NCBI GenBank assembly: GCA_030427255.1
Contig: JAUHWY010000012.1
Coordinates: forward strand, 16,453-80,452
Length of the DNA stretch: 64,000 bases
DNA from: Bacteroidia bacterium
GTDB lineage: Bacteria; Bacteroidota; Bacteroidia; CAIKAF01
Direction: 5' to 3'
This document shows positions 1 through 7,507 of this stretch, piece after piece (position 1 is the stretch's first letter; every line of letters begins with the position of its first letter). Position numbers and translations under genes: made by a program. The notes under the pieces are model-generated. The model ran no database searches. It was not told where the DNA came from and saw nothing but the letters and a program-made list of their open reading frames with translations.

Positions 1-169
1 TGTCTCTTCCATATTGATTACAATTTCAATGGTCTGAGTAGCTATATCTCTTTAAACGGCTTTAAAATCAATGCTGTTTTTTTTTGTTTGAAAATATGTG
101 TGGAAGAACCTTTCCAAATAGATGAGCAAACCGCTAGAATTTTGGATTGAATATATAGTAATTCTGGCG

Positions 170-345
170 GAACGCATACTCTAAGTTAATAAATTCTACC
201 ATAATTATAAGGCAATGGGCCGCAAACAGGCAAAGATTATGGGGCTCTCATTGGCAAACGTTTACAAGCGTTTACTAAACGACTTTGCTTTTAAAATCTG
301 CGAAACTTGCCATGAGGGTGGGCATGGAGGGTTGAAAGGTTTTAG
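170..345 (+). repeat. R1 repeat, copy 1
   Basis: First of three copies of a diverged ~170 bp repeat that begins GAACGCATACTCTAAGTTA and carries CAAACGTTTACAAGCGTTTA, the latter built around a GTAAACGTTTAC-type palindrome in the other copies. It ends near GAGGGTGGGCATGGAGGG. The other copies start their core at 1240 and 3076. Unlike those, this copy lacks the extra ~60 bp on its left side. A 62-aa open frame crosses it (215-403), but I do not accept it as a gene because it is repeat sequence and its frame is not kept in the other copies. The flanks (1-169 and 346-399) show nothing recognisable. Confidence 0.8.
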
Positions 346-399
346 GCGGCATTTTCAGGAACCCTCTAAACACTTTTTTAGACACAACCCTTTTACTTT

Positions 400-1071
400 C
401 TAATCTGTTGCCTCACATTCCTTTTCAATTATTAAAGACCATTTATACCTAAGTAGATTGTACTCGATAAAATCTTTTACCCCCTTTTTACGTTCTACAA
501 TCTTAAAATCTTCCCTTGAAGTCCCAATACCAATATTAACGTCACAAGGGAAAATAGTGTAGGGGTCACCCGTTAACTCATCGTCAACCTCGGCTAAGGG
601 TAATTGAAAATATATTGTTTTGAATCCAGGAACGAAAAGAGCACCGTTTTTGCTAGACAACTCATTAAGTTTATTCGATACATCTTCAATTCTAGAATCT
701 CTTGCTAAATATTTCTTACTTTCCCTACTACAATCAATCCAAATTATATCGTAATCGATAAAGGAGTTACACTGCCCAAAATAATAGAAACCTGAATCTT
801 TAGGAATAGGAATCAATTGAAGCTTTCCATGAGAATAACTCATCCCCCTATCGCAAGGTTCGATTTCTGTATTTTCTCCAGCGCTTGATTTTCCTGAATC
901 AAGTATTGCCAAACCATCTTTAGGAATCCCCATTGCAGAATCTAGTGTACCATGAACAGCCCATAAACTATCAGGGTTTTCGTCCTTCAAACTTTGATAT
1001 TGCCTATCTACTTGGGAGTTCCCACAAGAATAAAAAGTGAGTAATAGTAAAAATTTAGTGAGTGACCTCAT
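400..1071 (-). CDS. Putative lipoprotein of unknown function
   Basis: A 223-aa protein with a short hydrophobic N-terminus (MRSLTKFLLLLTFYSC) whose Cys16 fits a lipobox, so it is probably a lipid-anchored envelope protein. The mature part is mixed alpha/beta in character and has several further cysteines; I recognise no family. On its own strand it lies 22 bases downstream of a fragment related to the large rhs gene (1094-1170). That resembles the rhs-then-lipoprotein order at 60.9 kb. It may therefore be a leftover immunity lipoprotein from an older rhs tip cassette; this is inference from position only. The R1 repeat follows its stop within about 55 bases. Confidence 0.6.
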   Translation of the reverse strand: MRSLTKFLLLLTFYSCGNSQVDRQYQSLKDENPDSLWAVHGTLDSAMGIPKDGLAILDSGKSSAGENTEIEPCDRGMSYSHGKLQLIPIPKDSGFYYFGQCNSFIDYDIIWIDCSRESKKYLARDSRIEDVSNKLNELSSKNGALFVPGFKTIYFQLPLAEVDDELTGDPYTIFPCDVNIGIGTSREDFKIVERKKGVKDFIEYNLLRYKWSLIIEKECEATD

Positions 1072-1093
1072 TTATTTTATATTTTCAAAATTT

Positions 1094-1170
1094 AAAAGGT
1101 TTCCACCGTGGAGGCGCAGGAGTTTTTGTGGACCATGATCATCACTTCGCAGCCGCTGGCTGAGGGGTCT
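1094..1170 (-). pseudogene. Fragment related to the rhs gene (carbohydrate-binding-like segment)
   Basis: Read on the minus strand, this stretch aligns without gaps to about 59840-59916 of the large rhs gene at roughly 90% identity by eye. In frame it encodes SASGCEVMIMVHKNSCASTV followed by ETF and a stop, where the intact gene reads SASGCEVMIMVRKNSCASTV then ETFYLDN. Similarity ends abruptly on both sides: at the stop codon on one side and at the R1 repeat extension on the other. It is not a gene. It is debris of an rhs-type gene, or of another protein sharing the same beta-sandwich segment, and lies directly upstream of the lipoprotein gene at 400-1071. Confidence 0.75.
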
Positions 1171-1177
1171 GGGCGCA

Positions 1178-1410
1178 CAGCACCGGAATCGGTCGGTGGA
1201 CCTTGGCCCTGAGGGCTGGAATGTATGGAGGCTCGGGATGAACGCATACTCTAAGTTAAGAAATTCTACCAAAATTACATGGCAGTGGCCGCAAACAGAC
1301 AAAGGTGGTTAAGCTCTCATCGGTAAACGTTTACAAGCGTTTAATAAACGACTGTGCTTTTGAAAAAGGCGAAATTTGCCATGAGGGTGGGCACGGAGGG
1401 CTGCACAGGA
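1178..1410 (+). repeat. R1 repeat, copy 2 (extended)
   Basis: Core 1240-1410 matches copies 1 and 3 (GAACGCATACTCTAAGTTA, then GGTAAACGTTTACAAGCGTT, then GAGGGTGGGCACGGAGGG and CTGCACAG). The extra left part, 1178-1239, is shared only with copy 3 and begins AGCACCGGAATCGG. Directly left of that junction the two copies differ completely: rhs debris here, unrelated sequence in copy 3. The GTAAACGTTTAC palindrome and the nearby TTTAATAAA dyad look like a protein-binding or recombination site. Confidence 0.8.
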
Positions 1411-1504
1411 TAAAAGCGCTAGTTGCCTTCAGTTCTTTGGAGAGAAATCCGGCGCAAAACTCCGCATGAAAAGCGCTCTAGATGCCCTAACCCCTGATTT
1501 CCAA

Positions 1505-1524
1505 CCCCGGATTTTAATCCGGGG
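1505..1524. other. Perfect hairpin
   Basis: CCCCGGATT and AATCCGGGG form a perfect 9-bp stem with a two-base loop. It stands in the otherwise gene-free 1411-1748 interval and has no T-run, so it is not an obvious terminator. 1571-1615 also carries an intergenic repeat shared with 3329-3380 (CAAAGAATGGCCTCCC, CTACGCTACG, CTATGGACAAGG). Confidence 0.6.
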
Positions 1525-1696
1525 ACCGGGGACAGATGCGACGAAATCGCTCTATAGTATTAAAAAACTACAAAGAATGGCCTCCCCTACGCTACGATAA
1601 AGGCTATGGACAAGGCTTAAGAGTAAGTTCATATTAAAAGAGCTTCATGAGCACTTGGGGACGGGCCTTTGGGTGGGATTCTAAAAGCAAAACACG

Positions 1697-1704
1697 TAAC
1701 TTTG
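1697..1704 (+). promoter_or_regulatory. Candidate -7 promoter element for the TA operon
   Basis: TAACTTTG matches the Bacteroidota -7 consensus TAnnTTTG exactly and lies 45 bases before the antitoxin start. A TTTG at 1668-1671 could be the -33 element, but the 25-base spacing is longer than usual. Confidence 0.5.
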
Positions 1705-1748
1705 AATAAATACAGGCGCAATTACGTTATCTTTTTTAAATAAGTCCA

Positions 1749-1955
1749 ATGAAGGTATTGCTAGAAATTAGAGACGATAAGGCTGCTTTTATCATGGAAC
1801 TTCTTCAGAGTTTTAAATTTGTAAAGACTATGCCGCTGAGTCCTTATAAAGCGGAGGTGTTTGAGGGGCTTTTAAATGCCGTTGAGGAAATTAATGAGAT
1901 CAAGGCGGGCAAGAAAAAGGCTCAACCTTTAAACGAGTTCTTAAATGAGATATAA
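1749..1955 (+). CDS. Putative antitoxin of a type II TA pair
   Basis: A 68-aa acidic-to-neutral small protein (MKVLLEIRDDKAAFIMELLQ...) with a predicted helical middle and a lysine-rich hinge (KAGKKKA) near the C-terminus. It overlaps the next gene, a RelE/ParE-like toxin, by 11 bases. Small size, order and overlap are those of a type II antitoxin translationally coupled to its toxin. I do not recognise the DNA-binding fold. In such pairs the antitoxin normally binds the toxin and represses the operon. The promoter candidate at 1697-1704 serves both genes. Confidence 0.7.
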   Translation: MKVLLEIRDDKAAFIMELLQSFKFVKTMPLSPYKAEVFEGLLNAVEEINEIKAGKKKAQPLNEFLNEI

Positions 1956-2271
1956 GGTTGATACCATTGCTCCCTTTCGTAAAGCAGCCAAAAAACTAGT
2001 TAAAAAGTATCCTTCACTTAAAAATGAATTGGCCGAACTCGGAAGTCAACTTTCGGAAAAGCCCACCCTTGGTACCTCGCTTGGAAACAATTGCTACAAA
2101 GTACGTCTTGCCATTGCTTCAAAAGGAAAAGGTAAATCCGGTGGTGCGCGAGTAATCACCCATTTTTACGTTACCGGAGACACCGTCTTTCTGCTTTCCA
2201 TTTTCGACAAGTCTGAACAAGAAAGTATATCTGATAACGAAATCAAGAATTTGCTTAAGCTCATTCAGTAG
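1945..2271 (+). CDS. RelE/ParE-family toxin
   Basis: A 108-aa protein with the features of the RelE/ParE superfamily: an N-terminal lysine-rich helical pair (FRKAAKKLVKKYPSLKNEL), a GTSLGNNCYKVRLAIAS strand segment where the toxin core basic residues sit, then GGARVITHFY and VFLLSIFDKSE, the usual final strands ending in a charged tail. Members either cleave mRNA on the ribosome (RelE) or poison gyrase (ParE); the sequence alone does not decide which. The start at 1945 lies inside the antitoxin gene. The pair is isolated among repeats, typical of a mobile TA module. Confidence 0.8.
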   Translation: MRYKVDTIAPFRKAAKKLVKKYPSLKNELAELGSQLSEKPTLGTSLGNNCYKVRLAIASKGKGKSGGARVITHFYVTGDTVFLLSIFDKSEQESISDNEIKNLLKLIQ

Positions 2272-2431
2272 AGGGCGCGGCTTACTTAAAAGTATAGAGG
2301 ATATTTTCAGGAAGCCTTTACACACTTTTACGGGTTAATAGTTTCTTCCATATTATAGCAATACTCCTTTTCTAATTGTTATTTAAATTTTATTATCCTT
2401 AAATCTACTTGATTCCTTTTTCTGGTAGTGG

Positions 2432-2944
2432 CTACTTTTTAATAAGAAGTCCATTTTCATCAACCAATTCGTCCTTATCCACAAAGTCTCTTTTGAACAT
2501 TGCAAGATGGATTAATGAATTCTCAGACAAGGTATTATCATTCCTTCTAGAAACGAAAATTGGATAAAAATCATATAATTTTAGCATTCCAATAATCCCT
2601 GTCCACTCATCAAATGAAATATTATTAGAAAAATCTACAAAGGATTTGATATAATTTGTGATTTTTTCCTTCATCACTTCATTAGGGGGCCTATATGTAT
2701 AGCCATGCCTACATGTCAACTCATAAAGAATTTCATTCACCTCATTAAACTCTTCACTAGCGGGGTGAGGAAAATCTTGTAAAAGCCTATCCATGTACAA
2801 TAAAATATCTTGCTCTTCCATTATATCGGGGAGAACTTCAACTTCAGCTATACTTAATTTTTTTATCATTTCACCATTCGATTTACTCCCTTCTAACAGG
2901 AATGTGTGCGTCATTTTCAAACTTGTTTTCTGTAAAAGTTCCAT
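2432..2944 (-). CDS. Hypothetical acidic protein
   Basis: A 170-aa protein without signal peptide or membrane segment. It is rich in acidic and large hydrophobic residues (VEVLPDIMEEQDILLYMDRL) with a mostly helical look. I recognise no family. Size, acidity and isolated position next to an R1 repeat (72 bases upstream on its strand) would fit an orphan cytoplasmic immunity protein left behind by a toxin cassette; that is inference. A second in-frame Met at residue 11 is an alternative start. Base composition is AT-rich like the rhs tip at 60.1-60.9 kb. Confidence 0.55.
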   Translation of the reverse strand: MELLQKTSLKMTHTFLLEGSKSNGEMIKKLSIAEVEVLPDIMEEQDILLYMDRLLQDFPHPASEEFNEVNEILYELTCRHGYTYRPPNEVMKEKITNYIKSFVDFSNNISFDEWTGIIGMLKLYDFYPIFVSRRNDNTLSENSLIHLAMFKRDFVDKDELVDENGLLIKK

Positions 2945-3015
2945 CTCGCCTAAGGTACATCCTCCCTACCTTAATTTGAGCTGTCCAACCCATCCTTGAA
3001 TTACTTCCTTCAGGA

Positions 3016-3247
3016 GCACCGGAATCGGAGAGCGGACTTTGGCTCTGGGGTCTGGAATGTGTGGTGGTTCCGGCTGAACGCATACTCTAAGTTAATAAAT
3101 TCTACCATAATTATAATGCAATGGGCCGCAAACAGACTTCGATTGTGAAACTCTCTTTGGTAAACGTTTACACGCGTTTAATAAACGACTGTATTTTTAA
3201 AAACTCCGAAATTTGCCCTAAGGGTGGGCACGGAGTGCTGCACAGAT
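3016..3247 (+). repeat. R1 repeat, copy 3 (extended)
   Basis: Core 3076-3247 and left extension 3016-3075 match copy 2 over their whole length with scattered changes (AGCACCGGAATCGG, then GAACGCATACTCTAAGTTA, then GGTAAACGTTTACACGCGTT). Left of 3016 the sequence is unrelated to copy 2, giving a sharp shared junction at CCGATTCCGGTGCT (minus strand). Confidence 0.8.
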
Positions 3248-3349
3248 AAAAAAATCCCTAAATCATTGGTTTTTATGCTAAATTTTCAAAAACTTTTATT
3301 GGAACGAATCAATAGAATAAAAGAATGGCAAAGAATGGCCTCCCGGCCC

Positions 3350-3449
3350 CCCTACGCTACGGTAGGGTCTATGGACAAGGGAGGACCCGCCGCAGCCACT
3401 GCTTTGGTTTGGGAAGGACGAGGAGGCCCCTACGCTGCGGTAGGGGCCT
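3350..3449. repeat. Pair of intergenic hairpins (CTACGCTACG family)
   Basis: Two related palindromes lie in the gene-free 3248-3571 stretch. 3350-3367 has arms CCCTAC/GTAGGG. 3424-3449 has a perfect 10-bp stem AGGCCCCTAC/GTAGGGGCCT-like (arms AGGCCCCTAC as read with loop GCTGCG). Both are followed by CTATGGAC. A decayed copy lies at 1571-1615. Long open frames here (for example 3224-3538) are low-complexity, cover hairpins and are not accepted as genes. Confidence 0.6.
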
Positions 3450-3571
3450 ATGGACGACCCAATGCTTTGAGTAAGCCACCGCAAGCCCCCAAACCAAGCA
3501 GGGGCAAGGCTGGCCGGAACAAGGGCCGGCTAGAATAAATGATGGCAATATGGAACCTAGGCCCCCTAACC

Positions 3572-4768
3572 CTACTTCTCTATCCTCAACAACCCACCAC
3601 ACTGCTCCCAAAAGCCGGGAAAGGATTTTTTTACTTCTTCCCAACCTTCCAGGCTCACGACTTTAAACCGATGCGCAAAGCCGGGGTAGGCCATGGCCAG
3701 CCGATGGTCGTTCTCTGCCGACAGCTGGATTTCTTCGCCGCGGTGGTCCGCTCCCTCCCCATTCCATGACAGATGCCGACTGCTGCTCTTTAGCGGTCGA
3801 TGGGCTTTTTCCGCTGCGCGTGCCAAAGCCTCAATTCGGTTCGATTCTTTGCCGGGTAAGGTGTCCAAACCGCTTAGATGAAAAGGGGTGCCGCGCATCA
3901 AAAGCCATACCACCAATCCGGGAACTAAGTCGGGACAAGCGCTGCAATCCATTTCCAATGGCTTGTTTTGCCCCTCTATAATCTGCCAATGGCTTTTTCC
4001 ATCCCACTCCATGCCCAAGGCGGGTAAAAGTTTCCGCAGGGCTTCGTCGGGTTGACCCGATTGGGACCGCAAACCCTCCATTTGCAAAGACCGCTGCTGC
4101 AAACCGGCCAACATTAAGGGATAAACCGCCGAAGACCAGTCGGCTTCCAACGGAAAATGATCCGGCGCTTGGTGGCCGGGATGCACCTTGAAACTGCCGG
4201 ACTTGCCTTCGTGCCGAATTCCCCAGGCCTCCAAACAACGCAAGGTCAATTCCAAATAGGAACCGCTGGCTACCGGCCCCAACAATTCAATCTCCAAGCC
4301 CTGAGGCATAAATGCGCCCACCAAAAGCAGGGCCGATAAAAATTGGGAGGAAGCTCCGGAGTCAAGCTTGGTGCCCTTGCCCGGGGTATGTGGCGGCACC
4401 AGCATTTTGGGCCAGCCGTCCCCAATGGTCATGCCCAAACCTCGCAAGGCCTCCATCAATGGCTCCAAGGGACGTTGCTGCAAGCGTGGATGCGCTTCCA
4501 GCCAAACGGGGCCTTTCCGCAACAGGGCTTGGGCCATAAAAAAACGGAGGCTGGTTCCTCCCATGCCCAGGTCGATGGTGCTTTGATCGGGTGCCTCCAG
4601 CGCCGCCGCAAGGCTACGCACGTCTTGAGGCATGGAAGGCTCATGCAGGATTTTTGGCAAGCTGCGTCCGGAGCAGGCCCAAAGCACGGCATGGCGGTTG
4701 GCCAGGCTTTTGGACCAAGGCAGTTGAACCCGCAAGGTGGTACGGTCGTTTCGAAAGCTCAGCTTCAC
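3572..4768 (-). CDS. aroA: 3-phosphoshikimate 1-carboxyvinyltransferase (EPSP synthase)
   Basis: A 398-aa enzyme that joins shikimate-3-phosphate and phosphoenolpyruvate to form EPSP, the sixth step of the shikimate pathway, in the cytoplasm. Family landmarks in order: PWSKSLANR (the P-x-SKS substrate loop) near the N-terminus, GMGGTSLRFF (PEP-binding GxxGT-R loop), QRPLEPLMEALRGLG, GASSQFLSALLL, EADWSSA, the CPDLVPGL catalytic-Asp segment, GKESNRIEAL and NDHRLAMAY near the C-terminus. Length is a little short for the family but all active-site blocks are present. Its ATG overlaps the end of aroB by four bases, so the two are translationally coupled. The loop reads PWSKS instead of the common PGSKS. 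Confidence 0.95.
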   Translation of the reverse strand: MKLSFRNDRTTLRVQLPWSKSLANRHAVLWACSGRSLPKILHEPSMPQDVRSLAAALEAPDQSTIDLGMGGTSLRFFMAQALLRKGPVWLEAHPRLQQRPLEPLMEALRGLGMTIGDGWPKMLVPPHTPGKGTKLDSGASSQFLSALLLVGAFMPQGLEIELLGPVASGSYLELTLRCLEAWGIRHEGKSGSFKVHPGHQAPDHFPLEADWSSAVYPLMLAGLQQRSLQMEGLRSQSGQPDEALRKLLPALGMEWDGKSHWQIIEGQNKPLEMDCSACPDLVPGLVVWLLMRGTPFHLSGLDTLPGKESNRIEALARAAEKAHRPLKSSSRHLSWNGEGADHRGEEIQLSAENDHRLAMAYPGFAHRFKVVSLEGWEEVKKSFPGFWEQCGGLLRIEK

Positions 4769-5832
4769 AGCGAAGCGTAATAGTTTAGGGATTCCCGCAC
4801 CAAGGCAGCAGGAACTTGCTGATTTACCACAGCGCCACCCAAGCAGTCGAGCAGGGTAAAATTAAGGGTCTGACCGGTATTCTTTTTGTCGTTGGCCATG
4901 AATTGGAGCATGGGCTCTACCTGTTCCAGTTGAATGGAAACGCGCGGAAAATAGCCGCCAAGTACATCCCGAATTTCGTCCAAACATTCCTTGCTTAGTT
5001 GATTCATTTTCCAGGAAATGTAGGATTCGGCAATCATACCTGCCGCCACTGCATCGCCATGCAAAACCGGAGGATGTCCGGGCGTGGCCAAGGCATAACT
5101 TTCTATGGCATGGGCTATGGTGTGACCAAAGTTGAGCTTTTTGCGTTCGTTGCCTTCTTTGGGGTCTCGATCCACTATTTTTTTCTTGATTTCCAAGGAT
5201 TTAAAAATCAGTCGATCGTAGGATAAGGATTCGTGGACCGATTTTTTAAGGTAACACCAATAGCCGTTGTTGTCGATTAGGGCATGCTTAAAAGCTTCGG
5301 CCATTCCTGACCTGCGCTGCTCCTTGGGCAGGGTTTCCAAAAAGCCGTCCCAAATAAATACGGCTTCGGGATTGGAGAATAGGCCTACCATGTTTTTGTG
5401 GCCCAAAAAGTCCACCCCGGTTTTTCCGCCTACGGAGGCGTCGAGCATGCCCAACAGACTGGTAGGAATATGGATAAATGGAAGGCCGCGCTTAAACAAG
5501 GAAGCGGCCAAGCCGCCCAAATCGCTGATCATGCCACCGCCTAGGTTAATGAATAGGGCATCGCGCCGTGCTTCCATCTCCAGCAATTGCTTCCACACCG
5601 ATTGCACGGTATCTAGGTTTTTGGCGGGTTCACCTGCGGGAACGGTCAGCACTTTGGGTGGTTCAAACCCCTCAAACATGCCCGAAATCTTTGGCCAGCA
5701 ATGCTTGCGTGTGTTGGTGTCGGTTAAAACAAACACTTGGCGTTTGCTGCATTTTTTTTCGAGGAACTCCTTAAGGTAGGGTAGGGAATCTTTTTCGAAA
5801 TAAACCGGATAGTGCTCCGTTACGAGATACAT
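4765..5832 (-). CDS. aroB: 3-dehydroquinate synthase
   Basis: A 355-aa NAD- and metal-dependent enzyme that cyclises DAHP to 3-dehydroquinate, step two of the shikimate pathway. The sequence shows LGGGMISDLGGLAASLFKRG (NAD-binding glycine loop), HIPTSLLGMLDASVGGKTGV (substrate/phosphate contacts), GMAEAFKHALI, KLNFGHTIAHAIES (zinc-ligand histidine region) and HGDAVAAGM. Length is normal. The start is set by ATG 18 bases upstream of a good promoter gap and by the -7 element at 5850-5857. It is the first gene of an aroB-aroA operon and is divergent from proline dehydrogenase. Confidence 0.95.
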   Translation of the reverse strand: MYLVTEHYPVYFEKDSLPYLKEFLEKKCSKRQVFVLTDTNTRKHCWPKISGMFEGFEPPKVLTVPAGEPAKNLDTVQSVWKQLLEMEARRDALFINLGGGMISDLGGLAASLFKRGLPFIHIPTSLLGMLDASVGGKTGVDFLGHKNMVGLFSNPEAVFIWDGFLETLPKEQRRSGMAEAFKHALIDNNGYWCYLKKSVHESLSYDRLIFKSLEIKKKIVDRDPKEGNERKKLNFGHTIAHAIESYALATPGHPPVLHGDAVAAGMIAESYISWKMNQLSKECLDEIRDVLGGYFPRVSIQLEQVEPMLQFMANDKKNTGQTLNFTLLDCLGGAVVNQQVPAALVRESLNYYASL

Positions 5833-5849
5833 AAGTCAAATCTTGGGCG

Positions 5850-5857
5850 CAAAGGTA
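5850..5857 (-). promoter_or_regulatory. -7 promoter element for aroBA
   Basis: On the minus strand this reads TACCTTTG, an exact TAnnTTTG match, 18 bases before the aroB ATG. No clear -33 TTTG is visible at the usual distance. Confidence 0.6.
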
Positions 5858-5889
5858 CAATACCTAATGCAAGGCTAACATTTTTGCTG

Positions 5890-5897
5890 TAGGTTTG
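5890..5897 (+). promoter_or_regulatory. -7 promoter element for proline dehydrogenase
   Basis: TAGGTTTG matches TAnnTTTG and ends 26 bases before the ATG at 5924. With 5850-5857 it forms a back-to-back promoter pair in the 91-base divergent gap. Confidence 0.55.
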
Positions 5898-5923
5898 TTT
5901 CTTCGTTAATTGCATCTTGATTC

Positions 5924-7120
5924 ATGGTGTCGTTTGAAGATACAAAAGTGGCATTTGCCGGCAAGTCAGACGCAGATCTGCGTCAGGCTCGGCTATTGTT
6001 TCAGCTGTTGGCCCGGCCTGAGCTGGTGAGTGTGGGCAGCAAATTGAGCTCCTGGGCGCTGCAAGCAGGGCTTCCGGTAAAGGGACTCATAAAAAAGACC
6101 ATCTTTCGCCAGTTTGTGGGCGGGGAAACCATCGAGGCCTGCGAACCCGTAATACGCGCATTGGGTGGGCACCAAACCGGCACTATCCTCGATTATTCGG
6201 TGGAAGGACAAAACAACGAAGTCAGTTTTGACAAGTCCACCGACGAAATTGTCCGCACCGTGGTTCGGGCGGCCGGGGAAGAACGCATCCCTTTTGCCGT
6301 GTTTAAAACCACCGGAATTGCCCCAAAAGATTTGTTGGAAAAGGTGAGCTTGGGGCAAGACCTAAATGCGGCCGATGCTGCCGCCTGGGAGCGGGTACAA
6401 AACCGGGTGGAACGCATTTTCTTGGCGGCGCAAGACCATTCGGTGCCGGTGCTTATCGATGCCGAAGAAAGTTGGCTCCAAGGGGCCATTGACTTTTTGG
6501 CAGAACAAATGATGCGGCGCTTCAATACCCAAATCCCTTTGGCCGTCACTACCATACAATTGTATAGGCACGATCGACTTGAGTATTTAAAGAACCTACA
6601 CCAAATAGCCGAAAGCGAAGGCTTTTTTATTGGAGCTAAATTGGTGAGAGGAGCCTATATGGAAAAAGAAAGGGAACGCGCAGCGGCCAAGGGCTATCCC
6701 GATCCTATCCAACCCAACCGAGAAGCCACCGATCGGGATTTCGATGCGGCCTGCACCTTCTGCCTCCAACACCACCACCGCATTCATATTGTGTTGGGCA
6801 CCCACAACGAAGCCAGCTGCCTTAAGGCCGTGGCTCAAATGGCCGCCTTGGGTCTTCCCTCCAACGCTCCGGCCGTGTGGTTTGCCCAATTGCTGGGCAT
6901 GAGCGACCATATTTCCTTCAATTTGGCCAACGAGGGCTACAATGTGGCCAAATACGTGCCTTACGGTCCGGTGAAAGAACTGCTCCCCTACATGGAACGT
7001 CGGGCACGGGAAAACACCTCGGTTCGCGGGCAAACCGGTAGAGAATTGGCCTTGATCCATAAGGAATTGGAACGGCGACACAGGGACGTACCCGCAGGAC
7101 CTCGCCTAAGCCACGCCTAG
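5924..7120 (+). CDS. Proline dehydrogenase (single-domain PRODH)
   Basis: A 398-aa FAD enzyme that oxidises proline to pyrroline-5-carboxylate and passes electrons to quinone. Recognisable blocks of the PRODH beta-alpha barrel are FAVFKTTGIAP, VPVLIDAEESWLQGAIDFL, TIQLYRHDRLEYL, IGAKLVRGAYMEKERERA (FAD/substrate site), VLGTHNEASC, FAQLLGMSDHISFNLA and the C-terminal YVPYGPVKELLPYMERRARENT, with the arginine pair that holds the proline carboxylate. It is monofunctional, without the P5C dehydrogenase half of PutA. No partner gene is adjacent. Confidence 0.93.
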   Translation: MVSFEDTKVAFAGKSDADLRQARLLFQLLARPELVSVGSKLSSWALQAGLPVKGLIKKTIFRQFVGGETIEACEPVIRALGGHQTGTILDYSVEGQNNEVSFDKSTDEIVRTVVRAAGEERIPFAVFKTTGIAPKDLLEKVSLGQDLNAADAAAWERVQNRVERIFLAAQDHSVPVLIDAEESWLQGAIDFLAEQMMRRFNTQIPLAVTTIQLYRHDRLEYLKNLHQIAESEGFFIGAKLVRGAYMEKERERAAAKGYPDPIQPNREATDRDFDAACTFCLQHHHRIHIVLGTHNEASCLKAVAQMAALGLPSNAPAVWFAQLLGMSDHISFNLANEGYNVAKYVPYGPVKELLPYMERRARENTSVRGQTGRELALIHKELERRHRDVPAGPRLSHA

Positions 7121-7155
7121 CAATCCGCCATTTTGACAGCCCCGGCTTTGGCATA

Positions 7156-7175
7156 ATAGTTGTATGTACAACTAT
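7156..7175. promoter_or_regulatory. Palindromic operator candidate
   Basis: ATAGTTGTATGTACAACTAT is a 20-bp inverted repeat with 9-bp arms around a central TG, essentially perfect. It ends four bases before the preferred start of the next gene (7179) and covers the alternative ATG at 7164. Dyads of this shape are typical targets of MarR/HxlR-type dimeric repressors, which often control pirin and nitroreductase genes such as the two downstream. No regulator gene is adjacent, so assignment is inference. Confidence 0.65.
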
Positions 7176-7178
7176 ATG

Positions 7179-7505
7179 AAACGCATATTGATAACCGGTT
7201 CACAACACAGCCTTCTGCCTCAAATGGCCGAAATGCTGCAACATCCGGATCGTGAAGTGCTTAGTGCTTTTGATTCGGCTACTGCCATGCGCCTGCTCAA
7301 GCTACTGCCCTTCGACTTGGTGGTGCAAAGCGGAGGCTTCGGCGAAACCACCGACCGCTGGCTTATGCAAACCGCCCGGTCCAGCCACAACGCAGTGCAA
7401 TGGCTGCGACGCATTGGCCCCATCGAGGAACTGCCCATGCTGGTGCAGCAAGCCTTGATGCGATCTGAGATGGTTCAAAAAGAAAATAATCAAACATCCA
7501 CATAG
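7179..7505 (+). CDS. Small receiver-like (Rossmann-type) protein
   Basis: A 108-aa protein (MKRILITGSQHSLLPQMAEM...). The pattern KRILITG, then FDSATAMRLLKLLPFDLVVQSGGF, resembles a response-regulator receiver domain with beta1, helix, beta3, but the phosphoacceptor Asp is replaced (VVQSG) and the acidic cluster after beta1 is absent, so phosphorylation is unlikely. An in-frame ATG at 7164 would add five residues but lies inside the palindrome at 7156-7175, so I chose 7179. Its stop is two bases before the pirin gene; the three genes to 8970 form one operon. Confidence 0.65.
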   Translation, partial: KRILITGSQHSLLPQMAEMLQHPDREVLSAFDSATAMRLLKLLPFDLVVQSGGFGETTDRWLMQTARSSHNAVQWLRRIGPIEELPMLVQQALMRSEMVQKENNQTST

Positions 7506-7507
7506 CC

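Noticed and set aside
215..403. 62-aa open frame at the left edge
   Set aside because: It runs through R1 repeat sequence and the frame is broken in the other two copies.
3224..3538. 104-aa open frame and its antisense partners
   Set aside because: Low-complexity translation over palindromes; no family resemblance on either strand.
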